12,875 nucleotides of DNA, taken from the NCBI GenBank assembly GCA_045614925.1, contig JAZLDV010000041.1, positions 1 to 12,875 of the forward strand, read 5' to 3'. This document shows, piece by piece, positions 7,156 through 12,827 of the stretch (position 1 is the first letter of the stretch; the number at the start of each line of letters is the position of its first letter). The notes under the pieces are model-generated. The model did not search any database. It saw only the letters and a list, made by a program, of their open reading frames with translations, and had not been told where the DNA came from. This DNA comes from JAZLDV01 sp045614925 (GTDB taxonomy: Bacteria; Bacillota_I; Bacilli_A; Erysipelotrichales; Coprobacillaceae). The position numbers and the translations under genes were made by a program.

Positions 7156-7165
7156 TTAATTATGA
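7138..7165 (-). promoter_or_regulatory. Candidate sigma-E promoter giving a leaderless spoIID mRNA
   Basis: On the minus strand TCATAAT (7159-7165) resembles the sigma-E -35 KMATATT (6 of 7). After 13 bp, CATATAGT (7138-7145) resembles the -10 CATACAMT (6 of 8). Transcription starting 6-7 bases later would begin at or next to the ATG. spoIID is a classical sigma-E gene in B. subtilis. Spacing is about one base short of the consensus as I recall it. Confidence 0.4.
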
Positions 7166-7363
7166 AAAAAGATTTATATTTGTAAAATTAATAATAAAAG
7201 ATCCAAATAAATATCCTAATACAATTGATGCCATTATATAAAATAAATAGAATTCTTTTATTTTACTTCTTTTAATATAATCCTCATACTTAAAACAGCT
7301 TAAAGAAAACATCGCCATAACTATAGATATAATATAAATTGTTAATTGAATAAATTTATACAA
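7160..7363 (-). CDS. ywzB: DUF1146 small membrane protein, YwzB family
   Basis: Function unknown. The 67-residue product has two predicted transmembrane helices (about 5-23 and 39-60) separated by a short charged loop. The pattern of a Phe/Tyr-Asp-like FKYEDYIKRSK loop followed by a helix ending GYLFGSFIINF fits the DUF1146/YwzB family, whose gene in Bacillus lies between the atp operon and murA-spoIID. Its position directly before spoIID here supports that. I place the start at the TTG at 7361-7363, 8 nt after AAGGAG; a GTG nine bases upstream overlaps that ribosome binding site. It seems to be the first gene of its unit, with its own sigma-A promoter, and the hairpin beyond its stop probably ends the transcript. 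Confidence 0.75.
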   Translation of the reverse strand: MYKFIQLTIYIISIVMAMFSLSCFKYEDYIKRSKIKEFYLFYIMASIVLGYLFGSFIINFTNINLFS

Positions 7364-7372
7364 AGCAATCAC

Positions 7373-7378
7373 TCCTTT
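7373..7378 (-). promoter_or_regulatory. Ribosome binding site deciding the ywzB TTG start
   Basis: AAGGAG ends 9 bp before the TTG at 7361-7363. The competing GTG (7370-7372) begins directly after this site, too close for initiation. Confidence 0.65.
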
Positions 7379-7383
7379 TCCTT

Positions 7384-7412
7384 ATTATATATTTCTTTTC
7401 CCACAATAACAA
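7384..7412 (-). promoter_or_regulatory. Sigma-A promoter of ywzB, interleaved with the divergent promoter
   Basis: On the minus strand TTGTTA (7407-7412) and a perfect TATAAT (7384-7389) are 17 bp apart, 20 bp before the ywzB TTG start. It overlaps the plus-strand promoter at 7398-7426. Confidence 0.65.
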
Positions 7413-7426
7413 CATTATGTTATAAT
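7398..7426 (+). promoter_or_regulatory. Sigma-A promoter of the GNAT gene, extended -10
   Basis: TTCCCA (7398-7403) and a perfect TATAAT (7421-7426) are 17 bp apart, with TGT before the -10. The -10 ends 18 bp before the start codon, implying a leader of roughly a dozen bases. Confidence 0.7.
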
Positions 7427-7444
7427 CAAAGTTGAGGTGAGAAC

Positions 7445-7948
7445 ATGGAAATTAGAAAAGCACTTTATGATGATATAAATGATATGATGAAAATTATTAA
7501 AGAAGCTCAAGAATATCTAAAAAGTAAAAATATAGATCAATGGCAGGATGGATATCCTAATCATGATTCTTTTATTGATGATATTAACAAAGGGCATAGT
7601 TATGTATTAGTAGATAATAATGAAATTATAGCAACTATGTATTTTTCTTTTGAAGAAGATCCTTGTTATAGAGTGATTGATGGTGCATGGAAAAAAGATG
7701 GATTATATGCTGTTATTCATAGAATTGCTGTTTCATCTTCTAGAAAAGGACAGGCAGTTGCTAAAGTATTATTAGATTATGCTGTTAGTGAATGTCATAA
7801 AGAAAATGTAGACAGTATTAGAATTGATACTCATATTGATAATCTTTCTATGCAAAGATTTTTATATAAAAATGGTTTTGAGTTATGTGGGACTATTACT
7901 CTAATGAGTGGTGCAAGTCGTATTGCTTTACAAAAAATATTGGTATAA
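7445..7948 (+). CDS. GNAT family N-acetyltransferase
   Basis: Predicted to transfer an acetyl group from acetyl-CoA to an amine; the substrate is unknown. The 167-residue product has the length and layout of a single GNAT domain. An N-terminal IRKALYDDINDMMKI helix-strand start is followed by WQDGYP (33-38), common in one GNAT subgroup. The acetyl-CoA pyrophosphate loop is RKGQAVA (100-106) after HRIAV, and IDTHIDNLSMQRFLYKNGF (127-145) is the typical motif B. GAGG lies 7 nt before the ATG. The gene has its own extended -10 promoter and is followed by a hairpin terminator that also carries the ribosome binding site of the next gene. Confidence 0.88.
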   Translation: MEIRKALYDDINDMMKIIKEAQEYLKSKNIDQWQDGYPNHDSFIDDINKGHSYVLVDNNEIIATMYFSFEEDPCYRVIDGAWKKDGLYAVIHRIAVSSSRKGQAVAKVLLDYAVSECHKENVDSIRIDTHIDNLSMQRFLYKNGFELCGTITLMSGASRIALQKILV

Positions 7949-7955
7949 AAATTAT

Positions 7956-7991
7956 AAATCTTCCATATATTTATATATGGAGGATTTTTTT
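7956..7991 (+). terminator. Terminator hairpin that contains the next gene's ribosome binding site
   Basis: AAATCTTCCATATA (7956-7969) pairs with TATATGGAGGATTT (7974-7987) over 14 bp, including one U-G pair, around a 4-nt loop. Seven T (7985-7991) follow, partly within the arm. The 3' arm contains GGAGG, the ribosome binding site for the ATG at 7992. The same element can thus end GNAT transcription and, in read-through RNA, mask translation of the next gene. Confidence 0.75.
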
Positions 7992-8468
7992 ATGATAACT
8001 ATAGAATTATATAATATATGTGATCAGATAGAAAAAAACGAGAGTTATGGTGAAGTCATACTTTCCTATGTGAGTGGAATACATTCAGTCATGAGTTTAT
8101 TCTCTTTACTACTATATGATAGTATAATAGTAGAAGAACATAATATTCCGCTTTCATCTACGTTTAAACAGATAAGTATCGAAGAAATAGACCATCTCTA
8201 TTTTTTATCTCGATTATGTTATAAACTTGGGTGTGATCCTAGACTTTGGAGTTATGAAAAAGATTGTAAAGATTACTGGTCACCAAGTTATAATATTTAT
8301 ACTCATGATACATCTATACTTATAGATATGATTATATCTTATAAAAAGAAATTAATTTCTTTTTATAAAGAAGGTATCAATAATATTGATGATAAGGGTA
8401 TTAAAAAAATACTTCATCATTTTATTATTGAAGAACAAAAACATATAAACATGATAAAAAGCCCCTAA
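7992..8468 (+). CDS. Ferritin-like (rubrerythrin/Mn-catalase-like) four-helix protein with incomplete metal site
   Basis: The 158-residue product looks like a small ferritin-like four-helix protein; its function is unknown. Two metal-binding ExxH signatures are visible: EEIDH (Glu65, His68) followed by LYFLSRLCYKLGCDPR, and EEQKH (Glu148, His151) near the C terminus. The LGCDPR and WSPSY segments match, from memory, a family of rubrerythrin-like proteins in anaerobes. In helix 1 (about 24-50) and helix 3 (about 105-127) I find no Glu at the expected ligand positions, so the dimetal site may be lost or altered. The ATG at 7992 has GGAGG with an 8-nt spacer; an upstream ATG in frame would overlap the GNAT gene. 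Expression probably depends on read-through from GNAT. The stop lies in the terminator loop. Confidence 0.65.
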   Translation: MITIELYNICDQIEKNESYGEVILSYVSGIHSVMSLFSLLLYDSIIVEEHNIPLSSTFKQISIEEIDHLYFLSRLCYKLGCDPRLWSYEKDCKDYWSPSYNIYTHDTSILIDMIISYKKKLISFYKEGINNIDDKGIKKILHHFIIEEQKHINMIKSP

Positions 8469-8479
8469 GGGCTTTTTTT
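8456..8479. terminator. Bidirectional terminator shared by convergent genes
   Basis: AAAAAGCCC (8456-8464) and GGGCTTTTT (8469-8477) form a 9-bp stem around CTAA, with T tracts on both strands. The ferritin-like gene's TAA (8466-8468) is in the loop, and the yitT-family stop (8478-8480) abuts the other arm. Confidence 0.85.
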
Positions 8480-9350
8480 ATTCTATAGGCTGCTGATAAA
8501 AACGTCCTACTATTTCTTTAGATCTAATGACATTAATGAATACTGTTGGATCTATTTCTTTTACTGTTCTTTCTACCATTTTTATCTCATCTGCACCCAA
8601 TACTGTATAAAGCATTGTTTTATTTTCTTTTAAATAACATCCTTCACCTTCGAATCTTGTTACCCCATGATGTGTCAATTTCATAATATGCTCTGCAACT
8701 TCATTAGGTTTTTGTGTAACAATAAACAATGTTTCCTTACTTCCAGTCTTATTCATCCTTTCAATAACTTGAGTAGATACAAACTGGAATATAATTGAAT
8801 ACATTGCTTCTTCAAATCCAAAGATTAAGCTCGCACATGTAAGTATAACAACATTAATTCCAAATACAAAACTCCAGCTAGGCTTCTTTAATTTTTGTGA
8901 TAAGTAGACTGCTATAAAATCAGTTCCTCCACTAGATGCTCTTCCTTTTAATGCAATCGCAATTGCTGTTCCATTTAATATTCCACCAAATACTGAAACT
9001 AATAATGGATCATAAGTAATAGGCGTAACTGGAATAATATCTACAAGGAATGAATTTAAGAAAATCATCAAGATTGTAAACATTGTAAATTTTTTACCTA
9101 TCATTTTAAATCCTATCACTGCTGGCACAACATTTAATGTCATATTAATAAAAGAATAAGGAATACTTATATGAAGAAACATTTCACATGTTCTTTGAAT
9201 AAGTAATGATAAACCTGTAAATCCTCCAGGTATAAGATTACCTGCTCTTACAAATGACTTAATATTTGCAGCCATTAATAATGCTGCAATAGTGACTAAT
9301 ACAATTGATTTTATATTTTTTATTAATTGCTGTTTATTTTTAGTATCCAT
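8478..9350 (-). CDS. YitT family membrane protein (YitT/DUF2179)
   Basis: The 290-residue product is a multi-pass membrane protein of unknown transport role with a cytoplasmic DUF2179 domain. Five to six membrane helices cover about 14-195, with the signatures AGNLIPGGFTGLSLL (36-50) and SSGGTDFIA (139-147). The C-terminal domain (about 205-285) shows HHGVTRFEGEGCY and ends in DPTVFINVIRSKEIVGRF. This is the standard YitT layout and length. The ATG at 9348-9350 follows GGAGA at 8 nt. In-frame ATGs further up overlap the promoter and would not be translated. The gene follows the lysozyme gene after 54 bp but has its own promoter. It converges on the ferritin-like gene. Confidence 0.9.
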   Translation of the reverse strand: MDTKNKQQLIKNIKSIVLVTIAALLMAANIKSFVRAGNLIPGGFTGLSLLIQRTCEMFLHISIPYSFINMTLNVVPAVIGFKMIGKKFTMFTILMIFLNSFLVDIIPVTPITYDPLLVSVFGGILNGTAIAIALKGRASSGGTDFIAVYLSQKLKKPSWSFVFGINVVILTCASLIFGFEEAMYSIIFQFVSTQVIERMNKTGSKETLFIVTQKPNEVAEHIMKLTHHGVTRFEGEGCYLKENKTMLYTVLGADEIKMVERTVKEIDPTVFINVIRSKEIVGRFYQQPIE

Positions 9351-9358
9351 AACATTCA

Positions 9359-9363
9359 TCTCC
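9359..9363 (-). promoter_or_regulatory. Ribosome binding site deciding the yitT-family start
   Basis: GGAGA ends 8 nt before the ATG at 9348-9350, supporting this start over in-frame ATG codons up to position 9398 that fall within or upstream of the promoter. Confidence 0.7.
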
Positions 9364-9369
9364 GATGTC

Positions 9370-9398
9370 ATTATACTCTTGATTTTAAAGAAGCACAA
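9370..9398 (-). promoter_or_regulatory. Sigma-A promoter of the yitT-family gene
   Basis: On the minus strand TTGTGC (9393-9398) and a perfect TATAAT (9370-9375) are 17 bp apart. The -10 ends 19 bp before the start codon. Confidence 0.65.
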
Positions 9399-9404
9399 TA
9401 TGCT

Positions 9405-10412
9405 TTATACTCTTAGCTTTCCTTCTTTTAATAAATTTAATAACTGTAAGTTTTGCTCTGCCGTTCCTTTATAATCATTAATTCCATTATTTCTAGCAAT
9501 CACTCTTCTATTTTCAAATGAATGATCTATTCCTATTTCATTCAATGCATTTACAAATGAATCACCTTGATAATTAGGATGTGATGCAAAATTATTTTTA
9601 CCAATAATACTTTCATTATTAATCCATCCAATTCCTTCACCTACAAGATAAGGATTTCTCTTTCCATCTTCAATTCTTGTAATCACTCCATGATTCATAT
9701 ATGGAATAAGTGGAATTGTACTTTCAGAAGAAATAAATATTCTATCAAATCTCACATGATCTCCTACTCTATATTGAGTCTGAGGTATTAAATTATTTCC
9801 ATAATTATTAAATCCCCCACTTACAATAATATTTTCAAAATCTTTATAAGCAATATTTCTATCTACTAAAGCATTAATCCCTAATACTCTTCCTCTATCT
9901 GTATATTGCCACATATCAAAACCACTTACACCTAATTCATCATTAAACCTTGCAATCCATCTTGTGTATCTTTTAAATAATGGACCTGTTAATTTTGTAT
10001 TCCACCAATTATATGATGCATAAAACCCTACATAATATTTACTTTTTTCCATTTCATTTGCCCATGCTCTACAATTACGTTCTATCTGATCATTAGACAA
10101 TCTTAAAATCTTAGGATCTTCTAAATCTAAATATATAGGATAAGACATCTTATAATTTTGTACTAATCTTAATATATGTTTAGCCTCACTTATTGCATCT
10201 CTTTCATTTTGTGCATATGAATACAAGTATACACCAAAAGGAATATTTAACCTTGTACACTCATCTGCATTTCTTTTAAATGTAGGATCATCCTGTCCAG
10301 GTATATCCTGCCCATATCCACATCTCAATATTGCAAAATCAATATTGTCTTTTACTAAATCCCAATCTATAACACCTTGATATTGTGAAACATCAATACC
10401 TTCATTATTCAT
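9405..10412 (-). CDS. GH25 lysozyme with C-terminal wall-binding region, no signal peptide
   Basis: Predicted N-acetylmuramidase cleaving peptidoglycan. The 335-residue product starts MNNEGIDVSQYQGVIDW. The catalytic acids of GH25 are recognisable as Asp7, Asp96 and Glu98 in YLDLEDP, and Asp184 in ALVDRN; WQY (168-170) is also typical. The catalytic domain ends near 192. Residues 212-270 look like an SH3-type cell-wall binding module (YRVGDHVRF ... ITRIEDGKRNPYLV ... GWINNESI). The last 55 residues, with IGIDHSFENRRVIARNNGI and GTAEQNLQLLNLL, resemble a C-terminal module seen in phage-type endolysins. There is no signal peptide, so export would need a holin, lysis or another route. GGAGG lies 7 nt before the ATG. 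No phage genes flank it. It is divergent from the dehydrogenase gene. Confidence 0.9.
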   Translation of the reverse strand: MNNEGIDVSQYQGVIDWDLVKDNIDFAILRCGYGQDIPGQDDPTFKRNADECTRLNIPFGVYLYSYAQNERDAISEAKHILRLVQNYKMSYPIYLDLEDPKILRLSNDQIERNCRAWANEMEKSKYYVGFYASYNWWNTKLTGPLFKRYTRWIARFNDELGVSGFDMWQYTDRGRVLGINALVDRNIAYKDFENIIVSGGFNNYGNNLIPQTQYRVGDHVRFDRIFISSESTIPLIPYMNHGVITRIEDGKRNPYLVGEGIGWINNESIIGKNNFASHPNYQGDSFVNALNEIGIDHSFENRRVIARNNGINDYKGTAEQNLQLLNLLKEGKLRV

Positions 10413-10492
10413 AAAATTACCTCCATTTTAATATATGTATAAATATGAAATGTGTTTTATAATTTTGTCTTTATTTTTGTTTTTATTTTTTT

Positions 10493-10498
10493 TATCAT
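10493..10498 (+). promoter_or_regulatory. Possible -10 element of the dehydrogenase gene
   Basis: TATCAT (5 of 6 to TATAAT) ends 17 bp before the start at 10516, the same distance as clearer promoters in this window. No good -35 or TG extension is seen in the T-rich DNA upstream. The rest of the 103-bp divergent gap (10413-10515) shows only runs of A and T. Confidence 0.3.
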
Positions 10499-10515
10499 AT
10501 TATTGAGGTGATTTT

Positions 10516-11433
10516 ATGAATTTATTTTTATGTGAACCTATTCATCCTACTGCATATGATCTTATTTCAAAAGAAGTTAATATTATTAATGATATAAACG
10601 ATATATCTCAATGTGAAATTATCATTAATAGAAATATAAAAATGGATGAACAATTTTTATCTCAATGTCATAATTTAAAACTTGTTATTATTCATGGATC
10701 TGGATGTGATGATGTTGATATTGATTACTTAAATAAACATCATATTCAATTATTAAATACTCCAGGTCTTAATTCATTAAGTGTAGCTGAATTAATCGTT
10801 AATATGATGCTTCAATTAGTTAGAAAAACATATGTTATTCAAAATGATTTTAAAAATAATAAAATACATTCTGTTGCACCAAGTCATTATAACTCACATG
10901 AACTTTCATATAAAAAAGTCGGGTTTATTGGTTTTGGTGAAATTTCGAAAAAAACTCTTACAATTTTAAAATATGGTTTTCAAAATGAAATCTATGCTTA
11001 TTCACGTTCTTTAACTCAAGATATAGCTGATTCTTTTGGTATTCATTATTGTAAAGATATGAATACATTATTATCACAATGTGATTTTATTTGTGTTAAT
11101 ACTCCTCTTAATGAAAAGACGTATCATATGATATCTTATAATGAATTCAATATAATGAAAAATACTGCTTATCTGATTAATACATCTAGAGGTGGGATTG
11201 TAGATAGTGACGCTTTATATGATGCTTTAATTCATCATAAAATTGCAGGTGCAGGTATTGATGTTATTGAGGGAGAACCTATAACAGCTAATCATCCAAT
11301 ATGTCATTTAGATAATGTTATCTATACTCCTCACATTGGCGGTTCTACAGATGAAGCATTAGAAAGAATTGGATTAAAAATACTTGAATATATCAAAGAA
11401 TTTAAAAAACAACGTAAAACGGATAAACTTTAA
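10516..11433 (+). CDS. D-isomer-specific 2-hydroxyacid dehydrogenase family protein
   Basis: Predicted NAD(P)-dependent oxidoreductase interconverting a 2-oxoacid and a D-2-hydroxyacid; the substrate is not recognisable. The 305-residue product has the split substrate domain (about 1-100 and 285-305) around a Rossmann domain. The dinucleotide loop reads GFGEIS (139-144), with Ser where the third Gly is usual. The catalytic triad is in place: Arg225 in NTSRGGIVD, Glu254 in DVIEGEP and His273 in TPHIGGST. Length is near the short end of the family, without a regulatory ACT domain, so it is not a long SerA. GAGG lies 7 nt before the ATG. It is divergent from the lysozyme gene. Only a weak AU-rich hairpin separates it from the downstream hydrolase gene, so some read-through is likely. 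Confidence 0.88.
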   Translation: MNLFLCEPIHPTAYDLISKEVNIINDINDISQCEIIINRNIKMDEQFLSQCHNLKLVIIHGSGCDDVDIDYLNKHHIQLLNTPGLNSLSVAELIVNMMLQLVRKTYVIQNDFKNNKIHSVAPSHYNSHELSYKKVGFIGFGEISKKTLTILKYGFQNEIYAYSRSLTQDIADSFGIHYCKDMNTLLSQCDFICVNTPLNEKTYHMISYNEFNIMKNTAYLINTSRGGIVDSDALYDALIHHKIAGAGIDVIEGEPITANHPICHLDNVIYTPHIGGSTDEALERIGLKILEYIKEFKKQRKTDKL

Positions 11434-11470
11434 AAATAGTAAATAATGTTATTTTTTTAGCAATATTTTA

Positions 11471-11479
11471 TGTTATAAT
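11471..11479 (+). promoter_or_regulatory. Extended -10 promoter of the NlpC/P60 gene
   Basis: TGT followed by a perfect TATAAT (11474-11479), an extended -10, ends 17 bp before the GTG start. The region 17 bp upstream is T-rich with no clear -35. The implied leader is only about ten bases and begins close to GAGGTG. Confidence 0.6.
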
Positions 11480-11496
11480 GACACTGAGGTGATAGA

Positions 11497-12726
11497 GTGA
11501 AAAAACATAGAATCTTAAAAATAGTATTAGGTATGGGATTATTAGTAACAGTACTTCCATTAAATCAGATTAAAGCTGTTGACTTTGATGGCCATGAAGA
11601 TACTTATATCAAATTATGCTCATCTAAACTTACTAGTTCAAATAAAACAATCTGTAAAGAGTTTAACAAACACTTAGATAAAAAATATGCTGAATTAAAA
11701 GAAGATTTAAAAGAAACTAAAAAGGAATTAAATGAAACAAACAAAACAATTGAAGAAGTAGAAGATAAATTATCTTCTTTATCTTCTGAAGTTAATAAAA
11801 TTGAAAAAGATATTACTTACATTACATCTTCAATAAAAAATCTTGAAGCAAGTATTCAACAAAAAGAAGATGAAATGAAAGAACGTTTATATGTAATGCA
11901 ATCTACATATAATTCTAATATCATGATTAACTTTATCTTTGGTTCAGAAGATTTCTCAACTTTATTTTCACGTTTATCAAGTTTAACTGATATTACATCT
12001 TATGAAAAAGAAGTTTTAACTGAATTAGCTTTTGAAAAAGAAAGTCTTAATAACCAACGTCTTTCTTTAAATAATGCAAAAAAATTAGTTCAACAAAAGT
12101 TAAACAAACAAAAACAATTGCAAGATGAACTTGTTGAGTTAAAATTAAAGCAACAAAATCAAATAAAAGAAGATCAGATTCAAGCTAATGAAATTTCAGC
12201 AGCACAAAAGAAAATTGATGCAGCCCTAGAAGCATTAATTTCTCATGCTCCTAGTGGTTCATTAAATGGAGCTGGTTATGTTCCTGGTGACTCTGAAGTT
12301 GGTAATAGCATTGCTAAAAAAGCATTAACTCGTTTAGGATGCAGATATTGGTGGGGTGCTCCTGGTGGAGGTTATGGTGATGGTCAAGGATTAGACAATC
12401 CAAATGCGATTTACTTTGACTGTTCTGGTTTAGTTGCCTGGGCACACAGACAAACTGGAGTATACATTGGAAGAAATACTGCAGCAGGATATGCAAGTTC
12501 TGGTATGGCAGTTTCAAGAAATCAATTACAGCCTGGTGACGTTATTACTTTTAACTATGGTAGTGGTGTTACTCATATCGGTATCTATATTGGAGGAGGA
12601 AGTTTCGTACATGCTTCTGGATATGGTTCTGGAGTTAGAGGACAATATCCAACTCAACATGTTATGGTTTCTCAATTAGATGGATACTGGAGTAATTACG
12701 TATATAATTACAGAAGATTATATTAA
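11497..12726 (+). CDS. Secreted PcsB/CwlO-like peptidoglycan hydrolase: coiled coil + NlpC/P60
   Basis: Predicted extracellular cysteine peptidase cutting peptide bonds in peptidoglycan stems, a role often tied to cell separation and FtsEX control in PcsB-like proteins. The 409-residue product has a signal peptide (about 1-27, MKKHRILKIVLGMGLLV...), probably cleaved after IKA. A long Lys/Glu-rich coiled coil (about 50-248) is interrupted by a PcsB-like hinge, NIMINFIFGSEDFSTLFSRL (141-160). A short Gly/Ser linker leads to an NlpC/P60 domain (about 266-409). Catalytic residues are Cys309 in FDCSGLV, His360 in VTHIGIYIG and His372 in FVHASG. The GTG start has GAGG at 7 nt. An extended -10 promoter precedes it and a strong terminator follows. 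Its specific partner is not shown by the sequence. Confidence 0.93.
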   Translation: MKKHRILKIVLGMGLLVTVLPLNQIKAVDFDGHEDTYIKLCSSKLTSSNKTICKEFNKHLDKKYAELKEDLKETKKELNETNKTIEEVEDKLSSLSSEVNKIEKDITYITSSIKNLEASIQQKEDEMKERLYVMQSTYNSNIMINFIFGSEDFSTLFSRLSSLTDITSYEKEVLTELAFEKESLNNQRLSLNNAKKLVQQKLNKQKQLQDELVELKLKQQNQIKEDQIQANEISAAQKKIDAALEALISHAPSGSLNGAGYVPGDSEVGNSIAKKALTRLGCRYWWGAPGGGYGDGQGLDNPNAIYFDCSGLVAWAHRQTGVYIGRNTAAGYASSGMAVSRNQLQPGDVITFNYGSGVTHIGIYIGGGSFVHASGYGSGVRGQYPTQHVMVSQLDGYWSNYVYNYRRLY

Positions 12727-12738
12727 TTATCTCTCATT

Positions 12739-12763
12739 AAGGTAGCTATAAGCTACCTTTTTT
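12739..12763 (+). terminator. Rho-independent terminator after the NlpC/P60 gene
   Basis: AAGGTAGCT (12739-12747) and AGCTACCTT (12751-12759) form a perfect 9-bp stem with an ATA loop, followed by a T run to 12763. Confidence 0.9.
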
Positions 12764-12784
12764 ATTGTATACAATTTTATAAAA

Positions 12785-12800
12785 TGTTTCACGTGAAACA
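12785..12800. other. parS site (ParB/Spo0J binding palindrome)
   Basis: TGTTTCACGTGAAACA is a perfect 16-bp palindrome that fits the bacterial chromosomal parS pattern TGTTNCACGTGNAACA. ParB/Spo0J loads here as a CTP clamp and recruits SMC for origin segregation. It sits between two facing terminators, outside any gene, where transcription should be minimal. Such sites cluster near oriC, which suggests this window is origin-proximal. It lacks the sequence of a Noc site. Confidence 0.88.
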
Positions 12801-12827
12801 AAAAAAGAAGTAACAACGTTACTTCTT
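12800..12827 (-). terminator. Rho-independent terminator of the gene entering from the right
   Basis: On the minus strand AAGAAGTAAC and GTTACTTCTT form a 10-bp stem with a GTT loop, followed by a run of T (12800-12804). The stop codon of the partial gene (12819-12821) lies in the upstream arm. Confidence 0.85.

Noticed and set aside
7908..7991. Earlier ATG start for the ferritin-like gene
   Set aside because: It overlaps the GNAT coding end and crosses the terminator; no ribosome binding site, and the added residues do not fit the family.
9405..10412. Prophage remnant around the lysozyme gene
   Set aside because: Neighbouring genes are ordinary chromosomal genes and no phage structural, integrase or attachment sequence is visible.
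11434..11470. Terminator after the dehydrogenase gene
   Set aside because: Only short A/T pairings with an unsuitable loop can be drawn, so it is not reported as a feature.
12314..12679. Open frames on both strands inside the NlpC/P60 domain
   Set aside because: They overlap the catalytic domain with Cys309 and His360, have no start signals and no recognisable product.
12785..12800. Noc-binding site or a transcription factor operator at the palindrome
   Set aside because: The CACGTG core flanked by TGTT/AACA is the parS pattern; a Noc site has a CCCGGG-like core.
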